From NCBI RefSeq assembly GCF_013378075.1, contig NZ_CP051131.1:1984001-2048000 (forward strand): a stretch of DNA of 64,000 bases, in the 5' to 3' direction. Position numbers and translations under genes: made by a program. Below are positions 16,820-25,565 of the stretch, piece after piece. The notes beneath the pieces were generated by a model. It ran no database searches and had not been told where the DNA came from. It was given only the letters and a program-made list of their open reading frames with translations. Position 1 is the first letter of the stretch. Each line of letters opens with the position of its first letter. The stretch is from Parasphingopyxis algicola. Its GTDB lineage: Bacteria > Pseudomonadota > Alphaproteobacteria > Sphingomonadales > Sphingomonadaceae.

Positions 16820-17311
16820 ATGGCAGAAGCAAATCTCGCGACACCGACGGATCTCAACGACAACAAGCTGAAGGACGTCGCACAGGCGCTGAACCGGATT
16901 CTCGCAGACAGCTATGCGCTGTACCTGAAGACCAAGAATTTCCATTGGCATGTGTCGGGTCCGCATTTCCGCGACTATCACCTGATGCTCGACGAACAGG
17001 CGGCGGCGATCCTCGCCACCACCGACGATATCGCCGAGCGCGTGCGCAAGACCGGCGGTACGACGTTGCGCTCGATCGGCGACATTGCGCGTCACCAGAC
17101 GATCAGCGACAATGACGAGGAATTCGTCAGCGCCGGCGACATGCTGACCGAGCTGCGCGAGGACAATCTCAAGCTCGTCGAAGCGCTGCGCGAAGCCAAG
17201 GAAGCGGCCGAGGCCGCCGGCGACAATGCGACCGACGGGTTGCTCGACGACTGGACGGATCAGGCTGAAGAACGCGCCTGGTTCCTCTTCGAAGCCGGTC
17301 GTTCGGGCTAG
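16820..17311 (+). CDS. dps: Dps family ferritin-like protein
   Basis: A 163-residue protein of the Dps family. The inter-subunit ferroxidase ligands fall at H42, H54, D69 and E73, matching the 12-15-4 spacing of E. coli Dps (51, 63, 78, 82). The hallmark segment KTKNFHWHVSGPHF is intact. Dps forms a 12-subunit shell that oxidises and stores iron, and in some species binds DNA. The N-terminus has few lysines, so DNA binding is not obvious. An AGGAGG site precedes the ATG, and an EcfG-like promoter suggests general-stress control. A terminator follows. Confidence 0.93.
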   Translation: MAEANLATPTDLNDNKLKDVAQALNRILADSYALYLKTKNFHWHVSGPHFRDYHLMLDEQAAAILATTDDIAERVRKTGGTTLRSIGDIARHQTISDNDEEFVSAGDMLTELREDNLKLVEALREAKEAAEAAGDNATDGLLDDWTDQAEERAWFLFEAGRSG

Positions 17312-17335
17312 ACCGTCGCAACCTGTCCAATGCAT

Positions 17336-17370
17336 CGGGGCCGGCTCTTCGGAGCTGGCCCCTTTTCTTT
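17336..17370 (+). terminator. dps terminator
   Basis: GGGGCCGGCTC-TTCG-GAGCTGGCCCC stem-loop followed by TTTTCTTT, 25 bases after the dps stop codon. Confidence 0.92.
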
Positions 17371-17388
17371 CCGGCGCATCAACGGTTC

Positions 17389-17413
17389 GGAACTCTCGTC
17401 GCCTCCGCTTGTT
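17389..17413 (+). promoter_or_regulatory. EcfG-type general stress promoter of the DUF1328 gene
   Basis: GGAAC at 17389-17393 and TGTT at 17410-17413 are 16 bases apart, agreeing with the EcfG consensus GGAAC-N16/17-cGTT apart from the variable first base of the second box. The ATG lies 26 bases downstream. Confidence 0.55.
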
Positions 17414-17439
17414 GATCGAACATGAAAAGGGAGAAAAAC

Positions 17440-17610
17440 ATGTTACGTTGGGCGCTCATTTTTCTCGTGCTCGGTCTCGTTCTCGCGCTGTTCGGCTTCG
17501 GCGGCATAGGCGGCGCCTTTGTCGGCATCGCGAAGATCCTGTTCTATGTCGCCGTCGCGATCTTCCTGCTGTTCTTCGCCATGCACCTGATGGGCAGCCG
17601 CAGGGTCTAG
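17440..17610 (+). CDS. DUF1328 small membrane protein
   Basis: A 56-residue protein with two hydrophobic segments separated by a glycine-rich turn ([20 protein letters not shown], then [20 protein letters not shown]), the DUF1328/YtjA plan. The function is unknown; relatives are small inner-membrane proteins, often stress induced. The start at 17440 is chosen over an ATG 18 bases earlier because AGGGAG lies directly upstream at a proper spacing. An EcfG-like promoter and the neighbouring dps suggest a general-stress role. Confidence 0.88.
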   Translation: MLRWALIFLVLGLVLALFGFGGIGGAFVGIAKILFYVAVAIFLLFFAMHLMGSRRV

Positions 17611-17685
17611 CGGATATTTGTCTTGTCGCGCGCGCGACAACCCGTGCGGAACTGAAGGCGTCGGCCATCGCGCCGGCCCTTTTGG

Positions 17686-17714
17686 TTTTGATATTGAATG
17701 CCTCATGGTATAAA
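17686..17714 (+). promoter_or_regulatory. candidate sigma-70 promoter of the DUF6265 gene
   Basis: TTTTGA and TATAAA are separated by 17 bases, followed 26 bases later by the ATG with GGGAGG ahead of it. The -35 match is poor, the -10 match good. Confidence 0.4.
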
Positions 17715-17740
17715 AAGAAGACCAAAGGGAGGACATCATC

Positions 17741-18238
17741 ATGCGCGCGCTCGTTATCCTGGCATCGCTGCTGCTGCCCGCGTCGCTCGCCGCGCAAGAG
17801 GTGCGGTCGCTCGGCGACGCGACCTCGCCCCCCGCCACGCTCGACCAGATCGCCTGGCTGGCCGGCAGTTGGCAGGGCACCGGACTGGGCGGCGAAAGCC
17901 ATGAAGCCTGGCTGCCGCCGATCAACGGACAGATGGCGGGCATTTTTCACCAGAGCGGCGATGGCGAGTTGCAATTCTACGAAATCCTCCAGTTCGTCGA
18001 ACGCGATGGCTCGCTGGTTCTCCGCCTCAAGCATTTCAATCGCGATCTTTCCGGCTGGGAGGACAATACGGCCGAATCCGCGGTCGAGTTCCCGCTCGTC
18101 GCCATCGAGGATAATGCCGCCTATTTCTCCGGTCTGACCTACGAACGGGTCGGCGAAGAGGGGCTGCGTATCTATCTGCGCCTGCGCAGCGGGGAAGAAA
18201 CACGCGTCGAGACCTTCGAACTGACGCGGATCGACTAG
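17741..18238 (+). CDS. exported DUF6265 family protein
   Basis: A 165-residue protein with signal peptide (MRALVILASLLLPASLAAQ). Its body begins IAWLAGSWQGTG and includes EAWLPPINGQMAGIFHQSG, the DUF6265 pattern. The fold resembles small lipocalin-like beta-barrels of unknown ligand, and the location is periplasmic. AAAGGGAGG precedes the ATG. The gene appears to be transcribed alone. No function is established for the family. Confidence 0.82.
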   Translation: MRALVILASLLLPASLAAQEVRSLGDATSPPATLDQIAWLAGSWQGTGLGGESHEAWLPPINGQMAGIFHQSGDGELQFYEILQFVERDGSLVLRLKHFNRDLSGWEDNTAESAVEFPLVAIEDNAAYFSGLTYERVGEEGLRIYLRLRSGEETRVETFELTRID

Positions 18239-18292
18239 TCCGAACTCGCCGCCACTGGCGCATCGTCGCCGGTCATCCTTATATCATGGGCC

Positions 18293-19876
18293 ATGCGCCG
18301 TTTTGCCCAGCTTCTCGACCGGCTTGTCTATACCCGGTCCCGCAATGCCAAACTCCGGCTGATCGCCGACTATCTCCGGTCGACGTCCGATCCCGATCGC
18401 GGCTGGGCGCTGGCCGCGCTGACCGGCTCCGTCGATATACCGGGAGTCAAACGGGCGGCGGTGAAAGCGATCGTCGACGAGCGCGTCGATCCCGTGCTGT
18501 TCCGGATGAGCCGGGACTATGTCGGCGATACGGCGGAAACCGTGTCGCTGATCTGGCCCGCCCGCGAAACGGCCGACACGGATATTGCGGACCTGAGCAT
18601 CTCCGCCGTGATCGAGCGGCTGATGCGGCTCGGCCGCGCCGATGCCCCGGCTGCGCTGGCGGACATGCTCGACCGGCTCGATCCGCCGGGCCGCTATGCG
18701 CTGCTGAAACTGGCGATGGGCGGATTGCGCGTGGGCGTCTCCGCGCGGCTCGCCAAGACCGCCTTCGCCCAGGCCTTCGATCTCGACGTCGAAGCAGTGG
18801 AAGAGGTCTGGCACGGGCTGAAACCGCCCTATCCCGAACTGTTCGCCTGGGGCGATGGCGGCGAGCAGCCTTCGATCGACGATATCCCCGTGTTCCGCCC
18901 GTTCATGCTCGCCCATCCGCTAGGCGAAACGACCGTGTCGATGGACGAGTTCGCCGCCGAATGGAAATGGGACGGGATCCGCATCCAGCTCGTCCATGTC
19001 GGCGGCGAGACGCGGCTCTTCAGCCGCACCGGCGACGATATCTCACACAGCTTCCCCGATATCGCCGAGGCGTTTCGCGAAACCGGCGCGCTGGACGGCG
19101 AGCTGCTGGTGCGCGGCGAGGCGCAGGGCGGAACCGAAGGCGGCGCCGCGAGCTTCAATGCCCTGCAGCAGCGGCTGGGCCGCAAGAATGTCTCGGCCAA
19201 GATGCGGGCCGAGTTCCCCGCCTTTGTCCGGCTCTACGATATCCTGTTCGATGACGGCGAGGATCTGCGCGCCCTGCCATGGACCGCGCGGCGGGAACGG
19301 CTCGAAGCATTCGTTCCGCGCTTGCCGGATGACCGGTTCGATCTCTCTTCGATCATCGAGGCGGAGACGTTCGACGCGCTGGCCGCATTGCGCGACGGCG
19401 CGCGCGATGCGGCGATCGAGGGCGTCATGCTGAAGCGTCGCGACAGCGAATATCGGGCGGGCCGCAAGACCGGGCTCTGGTACAAATGGAAGCGCGACCC
19501 GCTGACCGCCGATTGCGTGATCATGTATGCGCAGCGCGGCTCGGGCAAGCGATCGAGCTTCTATTCCGACTATACCTTCGGCTGCTGGACGGCGGACGGC
19601 GAGCTGCATCCGGTCGGCAAGGCTTATTCGGGCTTTTCCGACGAGGAGCTCAAATGGCTCGACCGGTTCGTGCGCACCAATACGCTCAACCGTTTCGGGC
19701 CGGTGCGCGAGGTGGAAAAGACGCTCGTCGTCGAAGTGGCCTTCGATTCCGTGCATGAATCGAAGCGCCACAAATCGGGGCTCGCGATGCGCTTCCCGCG
19801 GATATCCCGCCTGCGCCGGGACAAGCCTGCACATGAAGCCGACACGATTGCGACATTGCAGGCGATGATCGACTAG
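18293..19876 (+). CDS. ATP-dependent DNA ligase (cisplatin-damage-response type)
   Basis: A 527-residue ligase with an N-terminal DNA-binding domain (residues about 1-200). Catalytic lysine K225 lies in EWKWDGIR (motif KxDG), followed by LDGELLV, then AIEGVMLKRRDSEYR and WYKWKRDP as the later nucleotidyltransferase motifs, and a C-terminal OB domain. It seals nicks through a ligase-AMP intermediate. Relatives in alphaproteobacteria usually sit in an operon with a DEXH helicase and an exonuclease. Neither is present here, so this copy is an orphan within the window. Confidence 0.92.
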   Translation: MRRFAQLLDRLVYTRSRNAKLRLIADYLRSTSDPDRGWALAALTGSVDIPGVKRAAVKAIVDERVDPVLFRMSRDYVGDTAETVSLIWPARETADTDIADLSISAVIERLMRLGRADAPAALADMLDRLDPPGRYALLKLAMGGLRVGVSARLAKTAFAQAFDLDVEAVEEVWHGLKPPYPELFAWGDGGEQPSIDDIPVFRPFMLAHPLGETTVSMDEFAAEWKWDGIRIQLVHVGGETRLFSRTGDDISHSFPDIAEAFRETGALDGELLVRGEAQGGTEGGAASFNALQQRLGRKNVSAKMRAEFPAFVRLYDILFDDGEDLRALPWTARRERLEAFVPRLPDDRFDLSSIIEAETFDALAALRDGARDAAIEGVMLKRRDSEYRAGRKTGLWYKWKRDPLTADCVIMYAQRGSGKRSSFYSDYTFGCWTADGELHPVGKAYSGFSDEELKWLDRFVRTNTLNRFGPVREVEKTLVVEVAFDSVHESKRHKSGLAMRFPRISRLRRDKPAHEADTIATLQAMID

Positions 19877-19890
19877 GCCACAGGGTGGCG

Positions 19891-20721
19891 ATGTCCGCCT
19901 TCTCCCTCGCCGCATTGCTGATGATCGTCTCGGGAAGCCTCCATGCGACCGTCAACGCGATGATCAAGAGCGGCGGCGACCGCTATCTCCATGCCGCACT
20001 GACCTCCTTCGCCAGCGGCGCGATCGCGTTGCCCCTGCTCTTCTTCGTGCCGCTGCCGCACGAGGCCTGGGGCTGGCTCGCCATCGCGATAGTCCTTCAC
20101 CTCGTCTATTTCGTGCTGCTCGCGCGCACTCTCGATCGGGGCGAACTTTCTTCCGCCTATCCCATCTATCGCGGCAGCGCGCCCTTGCTGACGGCACTGG
20201 TCACGATCGGCCTGCTCGGCGACACGTCGACGACAAGCGCGCTGGCCGGTATCGCGCTGATCGGCGGCGGCATCCTCATGATGCTGCGGGGCCGCCATGC
20301 GAGCCGGGAGGTCGTTCTGCTGTCGTTCGCCACCGGCGCGATGACCGCCGCCTATACGGTGGTCGGTGCCGAAGGCGTGCGCGCCGTCGCCAATCCGTTG
20401 AGCTTCATCCTCTGGCTGTTCCTTCTGATGGGGATCGGTAACATGATCCTGCTCCCGCGCTTCACCACCAACCGGCTCGGCGCAGCGGCCCGGGCCTATG
20501 GCGGCAGCGCGGCGGTGGCCGGGCTTCTGTCGCTCGGTACCTTCGGACTGGCACTTTATGCGCTTTCGCTGGGCCCGACGGCGGAGCTCGCCGCATTGCG
20601 CGAAACCGGAATGATCACCGCAACCGTGATCTCGATCACCATTCTCGGGGAACGCGTGACTATGAGCCGGATAGCCGCCATGATCACGATCTTGGTCGGT
20701 GCGATCCTGATTTTGCTTTAA
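19891..20721 (+). CDS. EamA/DMT family permease
   Basis: About 276 residues forming ten predicted transmembrane helices in two EamA repeats, ending in the typical GAILILL. Drug/metabolite transporter superfamily members export amino acids or other small metabolites. SSAYPIYRGSAPLLTALV, in the middle of the first repeat, fits the family. The ATG at 19891 is preceded by AGGGTGG at about 5 bases; a GTG two codons upstream is an alternative. It starts 14 bases after the ligase stop, so read-through is likely. The substrate is unknown. Confidence 0.87.
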   Translation: MSAFSLAALLMIVSGSLHATVNAMIKSGGDRYLHAALTSFASGAIALPLLFFVPLPHEAWGWLAIAIVLHLVYFVLLARTLDRGELSSAYPIYRGSAPLLTALVTIGLLGDTSTTSALAGIALIGGGILMMLRGRHASREVVLLSFATGAMTAAYTVVGAEGVRAVANPLSFILWLFLLMGIGNMILLPRFTTNRLGAAARAYGGSAAVAGLLSLGTFGLALYALSLGPTAELAALRETGMITATVISITILGERVTMSRIAAMITILVGAILILL

Positions 20722-20748
20722 ACCGTTCATCGCTCATAAAGAACGGTT
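20721..20748. promoter_or_regulatory. inverted repeat between EamA and PPC-domain genes
   Basis: AACCGTTC (20721-20728) and GAACGGTT (20741-20748) form an 8-bp inverted repeat with a 12-base spacer, starting at the EamA stop codon. No T-tract follows, so an operator is at least as likely as a terminator. GTTCATCG also occurs as a direct repeat here. Confidence 0.35.
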
Positions 20749-20817
20749 CATCGATAGGCGTTTCGGGTCGCGCAGAAGAAAGGGAGCCGAGCAGCTCCGT
20801 ATCACAGGGAGAATCCA

Positions 20818-21624
20818 ATGAAGACCCAGCTATCCAAGATCACCCTTGCCGCCGCGCTTGCAGCGGCGTTGCCGGCAGCGGCCGGCGCCCAGACGCCGCT
20901 CCCGACCGGCGGCAGCGCCGAGGGCGAACTGACGCGCGAGAGCGAACGCGTGACGAGCAACGATTATTATCTCGACAGCTACACGGTGACCGGATCGGCG
21001 GGCGACCGGATCGCCATCGCGATGCAATCCGACGATTTCGACACGCTGCTCGAAATCGGTCGGATGGAGGACGGCGAGTTCATGCAGATGTTCGTCGACG
21101 ACGACGGTGGCGACGGGCTGAATTCGCGACTGGTTTTCACCTTCCCCGAAACCGGCAGCTATGTCGTGCGCGCACGGACATTCGGCGCCGACGCGACCGG
21201 CAACTACACGATCGAGGTCAGCGAGATGGCACCGCCACCGCCGCCGCCGCCGCCGATCCGGATCCGTGCCGGCCAGACCATGGACGGTACGCTGACCATG
21301 GACAGCCCGACCTATTCGCCCGACAGCTATGGCGGACAGGATCGCCATTATGCGCTCTATGAGCTGCGCGGCCGCGAAGGCGACACGCGGACGGTAACGC
21401 TGCGATCGGGCGATTTCGACGCGTTTCTCGAAATCGGCGGGCTCACCCCGGTCGGTTTCGCCGTGGTCGAGAGTAACGACGACGGTGCCGCGGGCGAGGG
21501 CGAGGAATCGCTGGGGCTGGATTCTCGGCTCACGGTGACCTTCCGGGACAGCGGGACGCTGATGATCCGCGCGACCACTCTGGGCGGTGGGGCGACGGGC
21601 GCCTATTCGCTCAGCGTAGAATAG
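20818..21624 (+). CDS. exported protein with two pre-peptidase C-terminal (PPC)-like domains
   Basis: A 268-residue protein with signal peptide (ending AAAGAQ, about residue 25) and two beta-sandwich repeats (about 35-138 and 152-268) joined by an eight-proline linker. Each repeat has the PPC hallmarks: a DSYTVTGSAGDRI or HYALYELRGREGD opening, a central DFDTLLEIG or DFDAFLEIG strand, and a closing GSYVVRARTFG...GNYTIEV or GTLMIRATTLG...GAYSLSV. PPC domains usually hang on the C-terminus of secreted peptidases. Here they form a whole protein without any catalytic domain, so a binding role is likely. A strong terminator follows. Confidence 0.8.
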   Translation: MKTQLSKITLAAALAAALPAAAGAQTPLPTGGSAEGELTRESERVTSNDYYLDSYTVTGSAGDRIAIAMQSDDFDTLLEIGRMEDGEFMQMFVDDDGGDGLNSRLVFTFPETGSYVVRARTFGADATGNYTIEVSEMAPPPPPPPPIRIRAGQTMDGTLTMDSPTYSPDSYGGQDRHYALYELRGREGDTRTVTLRSGDFDAFLEIGGLTPVGFAVVESNDDGAAGEGEESLGLDSRLTVTFRDSGTLMIRATTLGGGATGAYSLSVE

Positions 21625-21647
21625 GACCGCCACGCCAAAATCGATGA

Positions 21648-21685
21648 AGCGGGGCAGCCGACTGCGGCTGCCCCGCTTTTCTTTT
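21648..21685 (+). terminator. terminator after the PPC-domain gene
   Basis: GCGGGGCAGCCG-ACTG-CGGCTGCCCCGC stem-loop followed by TTTTCTTTT. Confidence 0.93.
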
Positions 21686-21887
21686 GTTTGCAGACGGTTG
21701 GGACTCGCGCGAAGTGATGCAAATTTGCATCACTCGAACGGGTCTACGACGCACCGAAGTCTCGGAAAACTACTGATTCCAGCCGTTTCGGCGCGGGGCG
21801 GAAAACCACTTGCTGAATCCTCGCCCGGCCGCCAAAAACGTCTGCAGAGTTTACTATTCTGTGACTTCCAAAACAGGGGCACTGACC

Positions 21888-24800
21888 ATGTCTGCAAAAT
21901 CATCCCGTTTTCTCTCGCTCGCCACGACCACGGCGTGCGGCGCGCTCGCGCTTGCGCTGGCCGCACCGGCACAGGCCATCGTTCCGAACGACAATTTCAC
22001 GCCGGACGATATCATCGACGATACCGGTCTGAACGGCGTGGGGATGTTCTTCCGCAATGACGGGTTCGTCTGCTCCGGCACGCTGATCAACCCGCGCACC
22101 GTTCTCTTCGCGGCGCACTGCGTGAACGATCGCCCGGAAAGCGATTACGGCACGATCATCCGGTCGGCCTTCTCGTTCGACGACGATGCGCTTCCGGGTT
22201 TCCTCGACTGGATCAACAACGGCTTTACCTCCAATCCCGGTTTGGGCGTCTACGACATCGCCCAGATTTTCTACGATCCGCGGTCGCTGGACGATCCGGC
22301 GGCTTTCGGCTTTCTCGAGGCTGATATCGCGCTGGCCAGCCTGGCACGGCCGGTAACGAGCGAACTCGATCCGGCGACGCAGACGCTGCGGTCGACGATC
22401 CCCACCTGGGCGCTGCTCTTCTCGCCACTCCCCACCCCCGACCAGATCACCGATCAGGACGGCACCGGCTATCACGTGAACATCACGGGCTATGGCCGTT
22501 CGGGCAGCGGCACGACCGGCGCGTCTGTCGGCATCGACTGGCGCCGCCGCGCGGCCGAGAACATGCTCGGCGCGCTGACCTCGTTCGACGAACGCAATCA
22601 GTTCCTGTTCGGGAACCCGTTCGGCGATCTGCCGCAGAGCCTCTATCGTCTCGACTTCGACGACCCGAACAAGACCAACCCGTTCGACTTCAACCTCTAC
22701 AAGGACGAACCGCGCGAGCGCGAAGCGACGACGGCCGGCGGCGATTCCGGCGGCCCGCTGATCCTCGATGCGGCGAACAATGATCTGTCGACAGAGGATC
22801 TGCAGATCGGCGTCCTTTCGGGCGGCAGCCGCTTCTTCGGCCCGCAGGTATTTTCGAGCTACGGCACGGAAAGCTTCTATCAGCCGCTCTATCTCTACTG
22901 GGATTATATCGTCGCGACGAACCCGTATCGCTATGTCAGCGCGGTCGCCGGCGACGGTGCCTGGGAAGATCCCAATCACTGGGTGACCGAACTCGACCCG
23001 ATCTACCGGATCATCGATCCGACCGGCGCGGTCGTGAACGGCCTGCCGACTTCGCCGGGTCTCGGGCCGGAAGGCGGATCGCCCGATTTCGGCGAAGTCT
23101 GCTTCGATCCCGAGGGCGCGAATCCGGGCGATGGCTGCCAGGATCTGGAAAGCGGCGACCCCACCCCGCCAGCGCGCGAAATCGGCGGGACCCTGACGTC
23201 CGGCATCGGTCGGGTCACGACCGACGACCTGCTCGGAGCGCCCGCGGCAGCTGATCCTGCGGCTGGCGACGGCCAGGGCGAACAGGTTGCCGAGACGGTC
23301 TCGGCTCCCGCCGCCGAAGCCAGTGTCGAAATCGCCGAGCAGCAGCCTCAGGCAGCTCCCGGCGCGCGCGCCGGCATGATCATGGGCGCCGAGCATCAGG
23401 CGCACGGCAACGGCGTCGAATTCGCCATCGAAGCGCCGCACAACGGTGTCGATCTCGTCGAGAACGAGGCCCAGGGCGATGGCGCCGAAACCGCCGAAGA
23501 GCAGCCCCAGGGCATCAGCGGCGGCGAGCCTGAGTTCGCGGCGGGCCCCAATCCGGCTCCGACGCTCGACAACGGCCTTCCCGGAGCCACCGGCTTCGTT
23601 CCGGACAATATCGATGCCGACGTCGCCGGCGGGGTAAACGGCCGCTATTTCGACGTCACGTTGAGCCAGGACGGCATCACGACGTTGAGCAGCGCAGCCA
23701 CGATCGACCGGCTGACGGTCACCGGCGCTGCCGGACTCGATATCGCGACGGGCGGCGATCTGACCTCGTTGATCGACATCACCCAGACGGGTGGCGGGAT
23801 CAATGCCGACGGATCGCTCACCACCCTTGGCGACTATCTGCTGGTTGCCGGCATGCTCTCGGGCAACGGCACCGTGCAGACGCCCTTCCTGACGAGTGTC
23901 GCGGGCATGATCGCGCCCGGCGGCATGGGAAGCATCGGCACGCTGACCGTGGACGGCAATCTGGTCCTCGCTTCGGGTTCGACACTGCTGATCGACCTCG
24001 GCGCGGCGCCTGCTACCGATGTCCTCGCCGTGACGGGCCAGGCCGATGTCGGGGGCAATGTCGCCTTCGCAGCGGTACCCGGCACCATTTATACGAGCGA
24101 CGCGGCCTACACCTTCCTGACCGCGGATGGCGGCGTCACCGGGACGTTCAACGACGGAACGCTGAGCGCCATCCTGCAGCCGATCTTCGCCTATACCGCG
24201 AACACGGTCGAGGTGCGGATCGATGTCGGCAGCTATGCCAATGTCGTCGATCCGGCATCGGCTGTGCAAACCGCCTATGCGGCGATCCTCGACGGCAACC
24301 GCAGCCGCGCCGGCGGTTTCCCCGATATCTACGGCTTCCTCGATTTCACCGATGCGGCGACGATCCAGGCGACGCTCGAGGGTCTCGCTCCGATCACGGA
24401 GACGACCCGGACGGCGATCGGCATGGCGGCGACCGAGAATATGTCGCGCTTCTACCGCGATCGCCTGCGCGCCGCGCGCTCGGGCGGGTTCCAGGGCGGC
24501 ACGGTCGCCTCGATCGGCGAACCGATCCAGGTCGCCGCAGCCGGCAATCTCGGCGCGCCGTGGCAGAACCAGATCGCCATGGACAGCCATAGCGACGGGT
24601 CGATGATGGAAGATCACGGCATCGACGAGTCGATGGCGATCTATCTCGCCGGCGGCTATATCGACGGCAGCTCGCGGGCTATGCCGGCCGCGATCTCGAC
24701 GGGCCGCGATCAGTTCGACGGCTATTTCCTCGCCGCCGGTATCGAGCACATGGCAAGCGAGCATGTGCTGATCGGCTATTCGCTCTCCTTCTCGGATCTG

Positions 24801-25463
24801 GACGCCAACGCATCGGCGGGCCAGACGGCAGACGGGCAGCTGTGGCAGGGCACGCTGTACGGCGCGTGGGAGATGTCCAACGGGCTTATCCTGTCGGGCC
24901 AGGCCAGTGCCGGCGTCTTCGACAACGAGACGCAGCGCACGGTCGCCATCGGACCGAACACGTTCAACCTGGCGCTCCAGGAAGATGCGCTGGCGGTCGC
25001 AGCCGAAGTGATGCTCGGCAAGGAATTCGGCACCGGAACGGTCCGCTTCACGCCGAACGCGGCTCTGCGCTACGGCTATCTGGGCTTCGGCAATTCGTCG
25101 GAGACCGGTGGCGGCCCGGCCATGCAGTTCCGCCGCGGCGCGACGCTGGACAGCCTCCAGGGCCGTCTGGGTGTTGACGTCACGGCCGACACGGGTTCCA
25201 TCCGGCCGCGGTTCAATGCAACCTATGTGCATGACTTCGCCGACACGCCGGCCGTGTTCCTCGCCAATTTCGTGGGCGGACTCGGCGCGGCACGGGCGCC
25301 CTTCGCGCTCGGAGTGGCGCAGGACAGCGACTGGGTGGAACTCAGCGGCGGCCTCCAGATCGTTACCGACAGCATCGATATCGACTTCGCGGTGGACAGC
25401 ACTCTGTGGCGCAACGACGTGCGGAACCAGACCTATCGGGCGACCGCAACGTTCCGCTTCTAG
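21888..25463 (+). CDS. trypsin-like serine protease autotransporter
   Basis: A 1191-residue protein. The signal peptide is residues 1-30 (ending APAQA). The S1 protease domain (about 31-370) has H77 (AAHC), a probable catalytic Asp near 146 (LEADIALASL) and S287 in GGDSGGP. A linker rich in Ala, Glu, Gln and Pro follows (about 455-580), then a short beta-helical stretch with the autotransporter repeat features LTVDGNLVLASGSTLLIDL. The C-terminal ~290 residues form a beta-barrel ending in ATFRF, the outer-membrane C-terminal signal. It should secrete its own protease domain across the outer membrane (type Va). The start at 21888 is chosen by the signal peptide. Substrates are unknown. Confidence 0.92.
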   Translation: MSAKSSRFLSLATTTACGALALALAAPAQAIVPNDNFTPDDIIDDTGLNGVGMFFRNDGFVCSGTLINPRTVLFAAHCVNDRPESDYGTIIRSAFSFDDDALPGFLDWINNGFTSNPGLGVYDIAQIFYDPRSLDDPAAFGFLEADIALASLARPVTSELDPATQTLRSTIPTWALLFSPLPTPDQITDQDGTGYHVNITGYGRSGSGTTGASVGIDWRRRAAENMLGALTSFDERNQFLFGNPFGDLPQSLYRLDFDDPNKTNPFDFNLYKDEPREREATTAGGDSGGPLILDAANNDLSTEDLQIGVLSGGSRFFGPQVFSSYGTESFYQPLYLYWDYIVATNPYRYVSAVAGDGAWEDPNHWVTELDPIYRIIDPTGAVVNGLPTSPGLGPEGGSPDFGEVCFDPEGANPGDGCQDLESGDPTPPAREIGGTLTSGIGRVTTDDLLGAPAAADPAAGDGQGEQVAETVSAPAAEASVEIAEQQPQAAPGARAGMIMGAEHQAHGNGVEFAIEAPHNGVDLVENEAQGDGAETAEEQPQGISGGEPEFAAGPNPAPTLDNGLPGATGFVPDNIDADVAGGVNGRYFDVTLSQDGITTLSSAATIDRLTVTGAAGLDIATGGDLTSLIDITQTGGGINADGSLTTLGDYLLVAGMLSGNGTVQTPFLTSVAGMIAPGGMGSIGTLTVDGNLVLASGSTLLIDLGAAPATDVLAVTGQADVGGNVAFAAVPGTIYTSDAAYTFLTADGGVTGTFNDGTLSAILQPIFAYTANTVEVRIDVGSYANVVDPASAVQTAYAAILDGNRSRAGGFPDIYGFLDFTDAATIQATLEGLAPITETTRTAIGMAATENMSRFYRDRLRAARSGGFQGGTVASIGEPIQVAAAGNLGAPWQNQIAMDSHSDGSMMEDHGIDESMAIYLAGGYIDGSSRAMPAAISTGRDQFDGYFLAAGIEHMASEHVLIGYSLSFSDLDANASAGQTADGQLWQGTLYGAWEMSNGLILSGQASAGVFDNETQRTVAIGPNTFNLALQEDALAVAAEVMLGKEFGTGTVRFTPNAALRYGYLGFGNSSETGGGPAMQFRRGATLDSLQGRLGVDVTADTGSIRPRFNATYVHDFADTPAVFLANFVGGLGAARAPFALGVAQDSDWVELSGGLQIVTDSIDIDFAVDSTLWRNDVRNQTYRATATFRF

Positions 25464-25481
25464 AACGCGGTTCGCTCACGC

Positions 25482-25521
25482 AAAAAGGGCCTCGGCAGAT
25501 CGCTGCCGAGGCCCTTTTTTT
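25482..25521. terminator. bidirectional terminator between autotransporter and cold-shock gene
   Basis: AAAAAGGGCCTCGGCAG-ATCG-CTGCCGAGGCCCTTTTTTT: the stem is flanked by an A-tract and a T-tract, so it can end transcription from both convergent genes. Confidence 0.93.
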
Positions 25522-25565
25522 GCGTTCAGCGCACCGTTCGTCCGGCGCGGAAATCGCAAACTGGT

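Noticed and set aside
21900-25232. A 1110-codon open frame on the minus strand opposite the autotransporter
   Set aside because: It mirrors the real gene codon by codon and its predicted protein is an Arg/Ala/Asp-rich low-complexity string without any domain. High-GC third positions keep antisense frames open.
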